Part shown: piece after piece, positions 52,349-64,000 of the stretch
Numbering within the stretch: position 1 is the stretch's first letter
How the letters are laid out: every line of letters begins with the position of its first letter
Source: Marsupella aquatica
Lineage: Eukaryota > Marchantiophyta
Direction: 5' to 3'
Length of the DNA stretch: 64,000 bases
Assembly: GCA_973895155.1 (NCBI GenBank)
Contig: OZ316896.1
Location: 4,526,001-4,590,000 of the forward strand
Notes under the pieces: generated by a model
Told to the model about the DNA's origin: nothing
What the model saw: the letters and a program-made list of their open reading frames with translations, nothing else
The model's database searches: none
Translations under genes and position numbers: made by a program

Positions 52349-54071
52349 CTTGCGCCTTTTCTTCAATGGAGGCCCACAATATGGATCATGAATGAGCCCA
52401 TCTCTTATCAAAGCTGGTAGATGGGACTCATAAGTTTTTTTGTATGACTCTGTGCTGTAGTAGGGCGAGACAAAATCATAGTGACATTTTCGTAGTCGAG
52501 TCATTGCTCGCCATGCATGTATGCAAGGCAACAATGTATCCTGAAAATCACCACAATTGCATGACCAAGGTAGCTCTAGGTGCACTATGTACTGCCTGTT
52601 GGAGTTATCAGTGATTCGGACCTCAGGATCATGGGAAGGATGTGCAATTAAACGACCAGCTTTTTCTTCCACCTTATTCAATGCTTCCATGATGTTTGGT
52701 GGGAAGGGAGTTGTAATACTATCAGCAAGCTCTCGCTTCTCAAAAAATTTCACCATCATGTAATCCCAGATCTGGCATGACATATTCAATGTCACTTCTT
52801 GCTGTCACTTGAGGTTTCAATGCCCTATTACTACTCTCTGCTTGCTGCGAGGTTTCATGTCCCCACCTACAAGAACATTTCAAGTGCATCCAGTCAAGCA
52901 ATCATCTGTGTAACACATACAGTCAAATGAACAAATATGAATTGTATCTCCACAAGAGTCCATTGTGTTAGAGAGATAGTGTGTAAACTGACCTTCTAGA
53001 TGGGAAGTATGCTCGAGAGTAGAACTTTGGCTCAGCTGTTTTTTGAATGTACTTTGCTGCTGCTTTATTCTTCTCCTCGATTTGCTTCAACCGTGCTTCA
53101 TATTTTTCTGGAGTGACAGCATATGGAAGTGCTTCAAACAACTTCCGAACCTCCTTGCCAAAATGCTTGTGTACATTCTCCCCAAGATGCCACGTACAGT
53201 AGGCAGGATGTCCACAAGGAAAAACTTGTGGCACACCATCAGTAAGTCCTTTCTCTCGATCAGAAATAAAAACTACTCCTGGAAGAGACAAATCTGGAAT
53301 TGCATCTTTTAGCAAATTTAGAAAGACCAGCCAATTTGCCTCATTTTCCGAGGGCACCCAAGAATATGCAAGCAAGATGACTGTGCTATTAGCATCCAAT
53401 GTTGTGGCCAGTAAGAGAATTCCAGGATACATGCATCTTGTGTGAGTTTCATCTAATGCAATCATGGGCCTACAATGATGAAATGCTTCCCTAGATGCAG
53501 AAGGGCACACAAATAACATGTCAAGATGGCCATTGGGTGCCCTATACTTAGCAACTGCTGTGGGGTCTCTCTCAAGGATATGATGACAATGTGTTGGAAT
53601 AAGATGAAATGAGTCTGTTTCATCTCCATCAAGTCGCTTCAAGCATCGATGCTTGGCAGCATACGCTGTGTGGTATTTTATGTTGGGATGCACCCAGGCC
53701 TGAGCAGTATCTCGGATGGTGGAAGGTCGAGTTTGCCAATTTTTGAGAATTATGTCCATGATTTTGTCTGCAAGCCTATCAGAACTGCTATGCATTCTCC
53801 TCTTATAATGGTCTGCCCACTCACAAGTGTGCTGCAGACATGTTTTGGTGATGGTAATAGTCTCTGTTCTGCATTTTTTGGTAGCTCTCAACCTCCAAGG
53901 ACAACTATTCTGTTTACATCCGATCTTCCATTTATATTCATCCTTCTTGTGGGTGACCAAAAGTCTCTCAGAGGATACACCTTCATCCACAATTAACTTC
54001 TTAAGGTCTTTCCAAGTTTCAAATGTTCCCCCTGTCTCCAATTCTATGCCTGCCTGAGGTTGAGACATCAT
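52349..54071 (-). pseudogene. MULE transposase, N-terminal and catalytic part
   Basis: Exon A (54071-52993) and exon B (52866-52349) are joined in phase 2. The N-terminal MuDR-type zinc region (WKDLKKLIVDEGVSSERLLV, CPWRLRATKK, TCLQHTCEWADHYKR) is followed by the DDE core: IALDETHTRCMYPG with the first D, VVFISDREKGL with the second, then CTWHLGENV. Exon B has WGHETSQQAESSN and the SWIM zinc finger C-N-C-x9-C-x-H. Within exon B, near 52810, a one-base shift is needed to pass from the ESSNRALKPQV frame to the MSCQIWDYMMVKF frame. The C-terminus is displaced to 31161-30834 by the nested insertion. It would act on the MULE ends in the nucleus but is inactive here. Confidence 0.9.
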
Positions 54072-54641
54072 AAATAGCCTGCAGACAGCAATTTGTAGAC
54101 TGAATTTCCAGGCAACACAATATATGAAATCAGAATCAAATATCACAACACATGGCAATTGAGAGTTGTGGATTCCAAGTTCACACCTGATAATGTGATG
54201 GCTGCCTTCCTTCTTTTGCTGTCGTTCCACTCTTTGGCCCTCAACCTCAACCGAGCCCTGTATGCATAAACGTTATGAGGGGACAAGAGCTCTTCTATCA
54301 TGAAAACGGGGCTGCCAATGACCACGCACTTCAGCCAAGCAGGATGGACTCTCCCTTGCTCAGCGACTCTCCCTTGCTGAGTAACTCTACCTCGCTCAGC
54401 TTTTGCGCCCACACCTGATCCGTCTATGGCATTCTCCCTCGCATTGTGCCACCATCCATCGCTCTCGTCGCCTACACTTTACCTTTCCCTTCCACATTTG
54501 GCACTTGCCTGTACCCTTTGCCTTTTCCTTCTACATTTGGCAGTCGCCCTCCCTTTGCCTTTCCCTTCCACACTCGGCACTGAACTCGGACAGCGGCTAA
54601 AAAAAACCGGCAACAAAGGCGAGCTAATTCTTCGAGAAAAA
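54072..54641. other. MULE transposase 5' region
   Basis: An acceptor (tgtctgcag) lies just upstream of the transposase ATG, so a non-coding or short coding 5' exon should lie to the right. The minus-strand frame 54143-54412 (LSPHNVYAYRARLRLRAKEW) with a donor at about 54188 is a candidate. No other gene is seen. Confidence 0.4.
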
Positions 54642-55120
54642 TGAGGGCTGCGACTGCCCCGATGGTTGTGATTCGTGCCCCAGTCGCGAGTACTTTGGTT
54701 TAGGTTCAGGCCCCAGCCCCAGTCCCGAGTACTTCAGTTGCAATTGTGGCCCCGATGGTTTGAGAGGGCTGCGACTGCCCCAATGGTTGTGATTTGTGCC
54801 CAGTCCCCCATTCTTCAGTTTAGGATCAGCCCCCCCCCTGTCCCCCCCCATCCATCGATGGCCTCCGTGCACTTCCTGCCCTATGGATGATGGACGCAGC
54901 AGTGCCCTTTGGTGCCAAGAAGGCGATGGACTGTGGAAAAGTGGATGCAGGTCAGGTAGTCAACTCTGGTTACTTGGCAGCCAATGGGAATGCAGCAGTT
55001 GTGGTGTAGTTGGGCTAAAGGTAACCAGATACGGTTTGGGGGTCAGTATACTAATTTTTTTAGTTTTGGGGGCAGGTTTGTAATAAGGACCAGTTTGGGG
55101 GGTAGTTTAGTAAAAAGTTG
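54642..55120 (-). repeat. right terminal inverted repeat of the MULE
   Basis: Reverse complement of the left repeat (29345-29778), ending ggtagtttagtaaaaagttg at 55120. It has an extra internal block of about 80 bp (ccagtcgcgagtactttgg...gagtacttcagttgc), itself a local duplication of the adjoining sequence. Confidence 0.9.
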
Positions 55121-55130
55121 ATAAATAATA
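55121..55130. repeat. 10-bp target-site duplication, right copy
   Basis: ATAAATAATA is identical to 29335-29344 and directly follows the right inverted repeat. Confidence 0.85.
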
Positions 55131-55354
55131 AGACTGAGGATAGGAGACCTGTGCATATAGTATAGTTGGCCAGTTCTAAGACAAACCTGTTTTAACTTAT
55201 TCATAATAAAGTATAGTCTACCTTATGTAATTAAGTACTAAAAGCAATCTAGAGACTAATCAATGGTACTTAACAATGATTTGCCCGTGCATATGTGCCT
55301 GTTGCCTGCTGTACCCGACAACCTTATTAGAGTACCATATGCAAAAGATCGTGG

Positions 55355-55437
55355 GCATCACCAAGTTATCTAACTTGGTGGTAGAGCACCTGAGTGGGAA
55401 GCAACAGGTCGGTCTGGGGTTCAAATCCTGATGATGC
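55355..55437 (+). repeat. tRNA-like relic
   Basis: GCATCA and TGATGC close a stem. An A-box-like ttggtggtagagcacc, an ACCTG/CAGGT anticodon-type stem with an enlarged 12-base loop, and a B box (ggggttcaaatcc) follow in tRNA order. The T-stem has a mismatch. It is a decayed tRNA or SINE head, not a functional tRNA. Confidence 0.5.
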
Positions 55438-58400
55438 ATGTTCTTTTGAACAATCACCCCACCCAAAAGTAGAGTTCATTCAAATGCTAGTGACACTTAG
55501 AAAAATAGTGTCACCATTGACAAACAGAGGCAGCGGGCAGGAAATGTTGGCATTCCTGTATGGGTGGCTCATTATGAGCCTTGAGATTGCTTTTAGTGGT
55601 GAATCTTGGGTAGAGCATTGATTAAAGGAACTAGTTTATGAAACACAATTTATTGAACAATGCTTCCAAGAAAATGAAGGAAAAAACACATATCATTAAA
55701 GTGAAGAGATGTACAATATAGAACTCTTTGAGTGAAAGACATGTACATTAAGTTGAATATAGAAGTCAATGTACCTTGTAGGTAAAGTATATTGTGATTG
55801 AAAGCTAAGTAAGTTAATTTTGTACCTTTCTAATTTTAGGTTCTAGTTTGAGTGGCTCTTTATTTAGGTAGGGGCTCTGTGTTTAGGTGACACCTATTAA
55901 CCAATAAGCCATAAAAGCATTAATTTTTTTTTTGACAATAGACATATAAGTTATAGTGCATCATTGGATCATCTTCTATCTGTAGTTGTCTGGTTCATTT
56001 TAGAGAGTTGAACCTTATCAAGGAATTATCATAAAATGAAGGAGGAGTGTATATAACATATATAAATCATTCATTAAGAATATCTAATAAAAGTTAGGAA
56101 TTGAAAAAATTGAAGGGGTTGGAAGAAATCATTAAGTTCAAAAAAATACAAAGTAAAATCATAGAATAGACTATCTAAAAATATATTCAATTTTATCATA
56201 ATATCAAAAAATAATATCATTATAGTATAAATTGACTTGATTTCCAAACTAAGTACCAATTAATATTCTTAGGTCAATGTGGACTCACATAGAATATTGA
56301 TTGTAATGATTAGTGTGTAACCTTTTTTTATGATCATAAGTTTTAGTATAGGATAATAAGAGATTAGTTTACATTGTGCTAAAGTAGAACAGCGCTTTAC
56401 ATTTCTTTGTGATCAGAGGTATTATCTATTTTTTGTGTACTTAAAAAGTATCTTTGTTTTGTTACGAAACACAAAATTTTATAATGTCTTATAAAATACT
56501 AAAAAATCTGACCTGTAAAAGTAATTACAAACCATATTTATTATAATATTTTCAAGAAAAATATTTACTTTTATTATGAAGGAAATATGTATCTATTTAA
56601 ACATGCACACAAAGATGTTTCTTATGAGATTAGAATATTAGGGAAAAAGAGGTTTATTTGTGATTCCAAATCTTGTCCATTTTATTATTTCCAAGACTTA
56701 GAGTTTGTTCCTAGTATGACAAAAGTATATGTTTGTTGAAACTTACAAGAAACATTTACATTAAGTTAGTAAAAAAAACATTTAACCTACTCTGTTCACC
56801 ATAATTAGTGTGAATAATACTAATTTGAGAGCACCATGATTAGTGTGACTAACTTTAATTGTAAATATAATTACTCCACTTCCAATTAACAAAAATATGT
56901 TTTTTATTCATAAATTAAAATTAATTTTTCATCAAAATCAAAACAGAGATTTTTATTCTAATTGTCTTAGATATCATGTCCCTAGAACTAGTTATGAAAG
57001 CAATATACATTTCCACAATGATCAAAATATGTTTTCATTTCACCAAAGAACCATACTTATTTTGGGGTATACGGTAAAAAATAATAATTTGAACTTGTTT
57101 TTGTGTTGGATTAAAGTTTTGATTAACAACAACTAAAAAACATTTGATAACTTTTTGATGTTTTTCCAAAGGTGCATTGTGGTGATGTTTGCGCTATTTG
57201 GCTGTCAGTCACATTTGGCAAGAGTAATGAGTTTTTTCTTTGAATGTTGTGCAAATTGGCTTTAACAACATACTCTGTCTTGCCAATTTAGAGAGCAAAG
57301 TCATGATTTTATCCATCCGCAAAATAATAGGTAAATGGTTGTGGTTTCTCATCAAGTGTGACATGTTAAAAATTATATAGTTAAATTGCATTCAAGTTTG
57401 AGGTAGATAGTTTAGCCTATATGATAAATGCTGGAAAATAGAAGTTAATTAAAGTAGCAACAAATGACATGATAAAAAATATCATTCAGGCAAGCACTCA
57501 GAAGACAAAGCAAAAAAATCTAAACATGAGATGCACATTTACTGGTGGGAGATGGCTAACATGACTAAAAATCCAAATCTAAGAAAAACTCCCTTCCATA
57601 AGTATTTGTAATGTCAGAAATAAACGGCGGACCAGTGTAGGATCATATTGGGAGATAACATACTCAACACTTTAGACTTGAATGCATTTGGATAATATAT
57701 GTAAAGCTTTAGCCATTTGCAAGAAACGATTATATGTATATTAAAATTGTGATTGTTTTTTCATTCTTGGAAAGATCACAAACTACAATACAAACCATGA
57801 TAAAAACCAATCGTTTGTCAACATGGCAGCATCTCATCGATCCGATTGCATCCATCAACGAGCATGTTTAAAATGATTGTAATGTTAAGTTGTGTTAGAA
57901 AAACTTATAGATAGCTAAGATTTTTTGGATTTCCATTGTTTTTACAGTTACAAGGTCTAACTATTTTTCTTTGTCTTTTCTCAAACACAAATAGTCATGT
58001 GTTGGCTCTTCATGCATGAATGGTTGTTGTTTTTTACTAATAATGTTGATGTGGCTGCACATGCTTCCAGGGATTTTGGAAGGAGCCTCCCATTGAGATC
58101 AGTAAACATTTATGATTAAAAAGAAACAAAGTACTGGGTATTGTTTTGCCTTTTATGGCCTCTTGGTTGTCCCACCCGTGAGTTTCATATGGAAAGACAT
58201 AAAAAACTAGCTTTGTTTTACCCAATTATTGTTTGTTCTTCAAAATTTATAAAAATAAAAAATTAAAGCAATGCAACATGTTTTGCAGTGTTTTGCATTG
58301 AACAGATTTTGATTAAAAGATTGAAGAATAATTGATCATTTGTCTTAAGAGTTGGAATGATATTTCTGTATACTTAATGGACCTTCAAACCAAACTATTT

Positions 58401-58600
58401 CTCTTGATGGACTAAAAGATGGACATCTTATCCTAGTGGACCTTTGGGCCCACACCAATGTTCTTGCACAAAAGGGTTAACCACACAGTACGTTCAGGGT
58501 GACTAAATATGTAGCCTAATAACACTGTGGTTGGTTATGTCTTATAATGTCAAAAAATAAATGTGTAGTGCATCGATCACGCAAGGGTTGTCGCCCCTAG
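55438..58600. other. AT-rich interval, no gene seen
   Basis: The stretch has short AT-rich open frames without motifs. I see no long repeat or transposon terminus in it. Confidence 0.5.
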
Positions 58601-58604
58601 TCAC

Positions 58605-58870
58605 AATGAAGCTCCCAAACGTTGTAGCGTTGTCTGTGATCTCCCTGCTTGGTTGAATGCATTGTGAATATTGTATTCAAACTCAAAATGATAAATTTTA
58701 TGATCAAATTAGAGCACACAAGCGTTATAGCATAATCCCCAGCTTGGTTGAATACATTGTGCCTAATGTATTCAAACTACCAAGGTATTTAGAGTTTATG
58801 GCTACATTGAAGCACACAAACTTCGTAGTGTCCCCAACCTCAATGCTATTTTGAAGACAATGTGAATATT
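58605..58870. repeat. degenerate ~110-bp tandem repeat, about 2.5 copies
   Basis: The pattern gcttggttgaatRcattgtg...tattcaaact...attRaagcacacaaRcgtt recurs with many substitutions near 58605, 58700 and 58795. It is old and has no coding meaning. Confidence 0.55.
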
Positions 58871-61820
58871 CTAAGTCAAAACAATTTTTAAAATTTAAGT
58901 GTACGTGTCCACCTCTTATGAAACTTACTTGTTGGGAACCTGGTTTAGTTCCCATTGTGTTTAGGTTCATTTCTTGACAGTTTCTTTGCTGCTTGCATGT
59001 TCTTACTATTCTTGTTTGTGTTCTCGCTCATGTTTCTACTATGGCTAACCAAATTGTAATGAAGGAGCGGCCATAAAATATCATTGGGTCAATCTATGTT
59101 TATGTTTGCAATTTGGCAGGTCTTAGACTAAATACATTCAGCATAATATATCCTTTTTTTTAAGATACACGTGTCAATTTTGATTTTACATGCATATATT
59201 GGAGTTTGCCTCGACCCTAATCCTGTAACTATGTGTATACATTGTTATCAATATACATAGAAGTTCTAATTGTGATGCTCTATATTGTAGTGTGTGCGCT
59301 ACGCAGGGCAAATGGTTCAATTGACATGATTACAATTGTGCAGGATCAAAGCAGATAGCATGACGTCTCATATCATCATTCATATAGCACTCGAGTACAC
59401 CAACACAAAGATAAGTGGTTCACCCCGTTAGGGCTACATCCACGGCCGCACCGAGAGCTTCACTATGAACACAAAAAGTACATATCACCATAGCTCCATG
59501 GTCCAAGCTCTCTCACTCTCACACAAAGTTTTCCACTAAATGTTATCTCTCCATGGGATACAAAGAGGGTTATCCTTTCATGAAGAGTCTAGTAAACTAA
59601 TCTTAACTCCGGTTAACTTACTCTAGTTAACCTAGCCAAGGTTGAGTCAAAACCCTAACAAATTGTAGACGCACACATTCAGCACGGGATTCAACAGTGC
59701 GATCAGACACTCAACAACCAAAGAATATTTTGGGTTTTATAGTGACTTTGTCATGTCATAACAACTAAAATTGTGTTATAAAAACTTTTGACACAAAATG
59801 GTACCTTGGGTGGGCCCAAAGGTGGGGTCCATTGAGACAAAATATCCATGTTTTGGTTAGTTAAGAAACATATTTTGTTTGGAGTTCTACTAAGTATATT
59901 TCTTTGATTTCCCAAATCACCTTAAAGCTTCCACCCTGGGATCTTGCTCTGGAGGGTGTTCTTGACATGGGACAAATTAACTGATCTATTCTTTCTCTTG
60001 GGTAGGGGTTTATGCCCTTGGGGATCACGTCAAAGTTATGATCACTGCTTATATTACTGGCAAGAACATTGTTGTTTGTGTTTGTGTTGCATACTATTGA
60101 CATGGTGCAACTGTAGGCCAGGAATTTTGGAATAGACTAGTACGTCATCAAGGTCCGTAAAAATTGACATTCTGAGCAGGTCAAATTGGCTTCTGTATAT
60201 AGTATAGCATGCTCATCATGGAAGTCATATGTTTCTTCTTTGTCTTATAGTGATGCATAGGTGATCTAATTTCTTTTTGGATATTGCATAGTATTTTTTA
60301 AGATTGAGTGGGATAAGATGCACACATGCAAGGAAAATAGATTTCACTTAAACTACACCTGCCACTATAAAAGCCCCATTCCATATCTCACTACTCACCA
60401 TAATAGGTGAAACACTTGCACCTTTTGTGGAGTACTTGCCAATAAAAGGTTTTGCACTCACCACCTTTTGTGGAGGTCAAAGCCCATTCATGAACCTGTG
60501 CTCTTTACAATGAGAGTTACGGGTTACCTGTAGCCCTTTAGGGAGACAGTTGTGGTTTAATGACCACTAAGGAAAGTGCAAATCTATGGTATAATGATAT
60601 TGAAGAGTTAAGCACATAAGGTAGGGATACTCACTTATCTTAGGTAATGAAACTCAAATCAATTACAATCATTAACCTAGGAAACAAAAACCAGGAGGAG
60701 AATTTTAAACTCCACATTGTTTCACATCAATTTCACAGGTGGACAATGGGTTAATTTGCAGCCAATGGCACCTTGCCACATGGCAAAGAAGGCGTTATGC
60801 CAATGTGGATAGAGTTGAGTAATGTTTACTAAGGCAATACTAACCCATATTCAAAATGGGGGTCAGTTTACTACATAAAATTGTTTGGGGACACCTTAAT
60901 AAATTCCATTAGTTTGGGGGATAGGTAAATGAAAAGCTGTAAGCTGAAATACTAAAGGTGGATTCTCCATTATAGCCTCAAAATAAGTAGTCAGGTCAGT
61001 TGGCTTCTCCATAAGGGCAAGTACAAATCAAATTTAAAAAGTTTTAAATGCACACATGTGAAGAAGCAAGTCTATCCATTTGCAATATACATTGAATTTT
61101 TTTGTTTTAAAAAAGGAAATCTCATTTGGAAACAAAGGTAGAGATAGTTTCATGTTGGGAAATATACAAAGGACAAACCTTAGCCCATAACACTCTAGAG
61201 CATTTTTGGGCATATATGGTTGCTCCAATTTTGAACAATCTCCCCCAATTGGAAATAAAAAGCTTTCAAGACTATCATATTTAGATAAATCATGAGAAAA
61301 CAAATGCTCTTTAAGGTACCTAAAAGTGTGAAGATCCCCCCCCCTCAAAAAAAGGTAAAATACTTTATCTTGTAATGTTTCCAGCTCAAAAGTAAAAGGC
61401 GCATTGAATTTCTAAATTAGGGAAAAAGAAAGTACAATGAAAGGAAAGAAAGAAAGAAAGTTCCAAAGAGGACAAACACCTAACCAGAAAATTAAAAGAA
61501 AAGCAAGTGTAAACCTAAAATGGATTCACATGTTAAGAAGAATAATCAATCATTCCTTTCTAGAGTTTGGATGAATTCCTTTAGTAACCCCTTTAAAGCA
61601 AGAATAAATTACTTTTGGTGGCTTGGTACTTGTGCCTTTGTCACTGCTCATACTTTACAAAGTGTCTTCTCCTCAGTCACCACGTATTCCTTTACACAGT
61701 GTTGGCCCACTTCTATCCCCAAATGCCATTTTTTTAGTAGACAAGTGTTTAGCTTCTAAACTATTGTGAATCCCTTTCAAAAAAATGGTGGGCCCCCACA
61801 TGGACTTATGGTCATGGCAG
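58871..61820. other. no supported gene; possible LTR remnant near 59.4-59.7 kb
   Basis: A stretch at 59390-59670 (agataagtggttcaccccgttagggc...tagttaacctagcc...aaccctaacaaatt) has the look of an LTR or leader of a plant retroelement, but no paired copy is in the window. A purine microsatellite (gaaa)n lies at 61438-61462. Frames such as 61034-61348 (minus) are unrecognised and probably spurious. Confidence 0.35.
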
Positions 61821-61828
61821 AACACCAA

Positions 61829-61957
61829 TCTTACTTATAAAACCCCAACCACAAGCTGGAGTTAGGGTCTAGGCTTCTAGAGTGAAGCACCAATCTTACT
61901 TACAAAGCTCCAACCACAAGGTGGAGTTGGGGTCTAGGCTTCTAGAGTGAAGCACTA
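61829..61957. repeat. tandem duplication, two ~64-bp copies
   Basis: caatcttacttataaa..ccaaccacaag.tggagttRgggtctaggcttctagagtgaagcac occurs twice in succession with a few differences. Confidence 0.8.
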
Positions 61958-62904
61958 GACCATATCTCTATGGCCCACCACGTGGATGGGAAAACTCATG
62001 GCTATGATGTATGTCAAATGATAATCATGCATGCTTTTGGTAATAATTTTTATTTACATTCAAAAATTAGGCTCTAGGGCCCCATAATATATGTACATAG
62101 AAAGAGGGATGTGCATACAAAAGAGGATGATATGTTATGGTGATTTTTTATCATTTCATTAACTTTCAAAGAATGTGAATACTAAATATATTTAACCTTC
62201 AAAGAATGTAGTAAATATACTTTGTTTACACTTTCATTGTAATCTCCACTATTGACATTCAAAAAATGGGTAGTTGGGGCTAGTTGGAAAAGTTATGGAT
62301 TACAGCTGGCCCATTCTATGACATAGCTATTTTGTTTTATTGGAACATTAAAAAAGAGTATTTATTGTATTTTATTGACAAATATTAAATGTGGCATGAT
62401 TGTTAAAGTGATAAAACAAACCTCTACAGGAATAGTGACATTAAAATAAAGAAAATTTGGGGGGTTGTAAGAGAATGACAGCATTCAGGTAGTGATCTAA
62501 TGAGGCACAATAATACTTATGACAATGATGAGTTACAATCATATTTATTACACTGAGGACTTATTTAGCTTAGAGGCACTCACAGAAATTTGAATTAAGC
62601 TAGTAAATACACTTAATAACCATTGAATGTCAGCATTAGTCCTCAACCCAATGGGTGAACGAGTATCTGGGAGAGTGAAGGTCGAGGGTGTGAAGCTCGT
62701 AGAAGACATAGCCCCTCAATGAGGAAATGCCAAGGCTCGCCAAGACATTGGGACTGAGGTGAGGGAACTTTACATAATTCAAATAGAAGAACAAAAGGGA
62801 AGGAAAAATTTAATGGGGGTTTGTTTATATTCAAAAGGTCAGGAATTACAAAGCATGGACTACCCTAAAGCAAATTAAAAATGAAATAACTCCAGTATCT
62901 ATGA

Positions 62905-62993
62905 AAATGGCATTCATGAGCAGGTCAGGCGAATCAAAATAGCATTCATGAGCAGGTCAGGCGAATCAAAATAGCATTCATGAGCAGGTCAGG
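62905..62993. repeat. 34-bp tandem repeat, 2.6 copies, and a neighbouring 29-bp pair
   Basis: The unit gcattcatgagcaggtcagg plus cgaatcaaaata is repeated three times with almost no variation, so it is recent. A second direct repeat, atcaatttggtagtaggtRacct, occurs twice at about 63037-63086. Confidence 0.85.
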
Positions 62994-63153
62994 TGGATAA
63001 GTGGATTCGCCATGTAGCAATGTTGGAGCATGGACTATCAATTTGGTAGTAGGTGACCTTTCGTATCAATTTGGTAGTAGGTAACCTGTTGTGTGTGTAA
63101 AGCAGTAAAGTGCATCAAATTCTGAGATTTGAGACGCACTATTATTGGTTGAC

Positions 63154-63225
63154 AAGTCCATCACGTGTACATAGTGGTAGAACACCGTCTAAGCACACCC
63201 AAGTCAGTCCCCTGTGCATGGACTT
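63154..63225 (+). repeat. tRNA-like relic
   Basis: AAGTCCAT and ATGGACTT form a perfect 8-bp stem 72 nt apart. An A-box-like atagtggtagaacaccg lies at the D-arm position. The B-box region (aagtcagtcccct) is degenerate. Probably an old tRNA-derived sequence. Confidence 0.4.
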
Positions 63226-64000
63226 AGTGGGGATTGCAAATTATAGCAATGCTGCAAATCTCAAGGCAAACTCTGTTTAGAGTCTGTTCTGTGCGTCAAT
63301 CATTTGAGCAACAACCGTCTCGCGGTTTTGTTACGAGAGACTTGACAACAGACCAGAATTTCGAGTCCTTGATTTGAGCTGCAGAATCCAAAACGTATAT
63401 CAACTCTTTCATTCAGCTACTGGCAATCTCGCAGAAATCTCGATCACTTACAGCTCGATAAAATGAATTGATCGATTCATTCGAGGACACATGCCTCGGA
63501 ATTCTCTAATCGACTAAATGCACTTACAATCGTCGGTGCGGAAGCGTGGGAAGAAGGAAAGCAAGTTCCTGTCTTCGAGAGTGTGAGAAGCGTCGTGTGC
63601 GCCACCATCTTTCTTCAGGAACTTGATGTATGGAGTATACTTTTTTGACCTGAGTGCTTTCCAAATTCATTGCTCACTTCAGTGAACTGACTGACTCCAT
63701 TCTTGACTATTTCTTGGGCATTCTTGAGGATTCTTGAGAAAAGAGGAATTTTAACTGTAACCGCACATGTAATCTAAGCGACAGCGCACAGGTGACCATT
63801 TCTTCGTCGCTTTCAGATAATGAATGGAAGAGATCCACCGAGGAATATCAGCGTGTGGAGGGGGGACCGCAAAGCTCACGTCTTCCATAATTGGTAGAGC
63901 ATTTTTTTCTCATGAAGTGTAGAAGAATTTACTAAATTCAGGCTGCTGGGTGTTGTAGACAGTGGCCGAGAGATCACAAGATGGGGAGGCCGGCGGTGAC
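63226..64000. other. window edge; possible 5' region of a plus-strand gene
   Basis: No complete gene is present. An ATG at 63980 opens a frame (MGRPAV...) that runs off the window, preceded by ordinary-looking sequence. It could be the start of a host gene, but only six codons are visible. Confidence 0.2.

Larger units (their letters stand above)
29345..55120 (-). mobile_element. Mutator-like element (MULE) carrying a nested 21-kb insertion
   Basis: The element is defined by ~440-480-bp inverted repeats and an identical 10-bp target duplication. Its minus-strand transposase is split: exons at 54071-52349 and the C-terminal zinc knuckle at 31161-30834, separated by the nested element at 31162-52348. 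Subtracting the insertion and one CTTG copy leaves about 4.6 kb, a normal MULE size. A second small gene (30068-30596, plus strand) converges on the transposase from the other end, an arrangement like that of mudrA and mudrB in maize MuDR. The transposase has a frameshift and two nonsense codons, so this copy is probably inactive. Confidence 0.92.

Noticed and set aside
61034-61348. A 104-residue minus-strand protein.
   Set aside because: AT-rich context, no motif, no splice or promoter support.

Overview
The window looks like nuclear DNA of a land plant. It has a BRCA2 gene with 18 GT-AG exons and a plant-type oligonucleotide-binding region, a Ty1/copia retrotransposon, a Mutator-like element, other plant-type DNA transposons, and interstitial CCCTAAA repeats. 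Introns of about 80-300 bp and the mix of transposon families suggest a seedless lineage, but this is not proven. The only clear host gene is BRCA2 (18018-24950, minus strand). My exon model keeps phase throughout and gives 1335 residues.

Layout. 1-2.6 kb: no recognisable gene, one ~125-bp direct repeat. 2.6-7.3 kb: a decayed copia element on the minus strand with a 122-bp LTR; a diverged LTR-like copy lies at 16.2 kb, so later insertions may have split the element. 8.3-14.8 kb: a second transposon-like region with a TATA box, GCT-rich leader and small plus-strand ORF (8.3-10.4), tandem tRNA-like minihairpins (10.5), and a six-exon minus-strand DDE-type transposase gene (11.5-14.8). 18-25 kb: BRCA2. 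25-29.3 kb: no supported gene.

29.3-55.1 kb is one composite insertion that I resolved from its ends. The outer element is a Mutator-like transposon (29345-55120) with ~450-bp terminal inverted repeats and an identical 10-bp target duplication. Inside its transposase gene sits a second element of about 21.2 kb (31162-52348), bounded by 17-bp inverted repeats and a CTTG duplication. Removing it rejoins the MULE transposase C-terminus (SWIM finger, basic linker, zinc knuckle) in frame and leaves a MULE of about 4.6 kb.

The 21-kb inner element is the most unusual content. On the plus strand it carries a two-exon gene with a DUF7869-like domain, the probable transposase. On the minus strand it carries a dense set of exons: three F-box-like paralogues, a protein with a ParB-like GGQHT motif, two unrecognised exons, an acidic and Glu/Lys/Ala/Gln-repeat exon, an intact-looking Ulp1 (C48) protease domain, and three FCP1/NIF-like domains in tandem. 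A 16-20 bp palindrome (core ACGCGACYGGTCGCGT) recurs more than 20 times in this element and I saw it nowhere else in the window. It lies in most introns of the minus-strand gene and in three tandem arrays whose repeat units are otherwise unrelated. I infer it is a recognition site for a protein of the element. In-frame stops in this gene are all TAG, three of them exactly where the repeat unit has CAG; there are also two frameshifts, so the copy is probably decaying.

55-64 kb is AT-rich with short tandem repeats, two tRNA-like relics and no supported gene.
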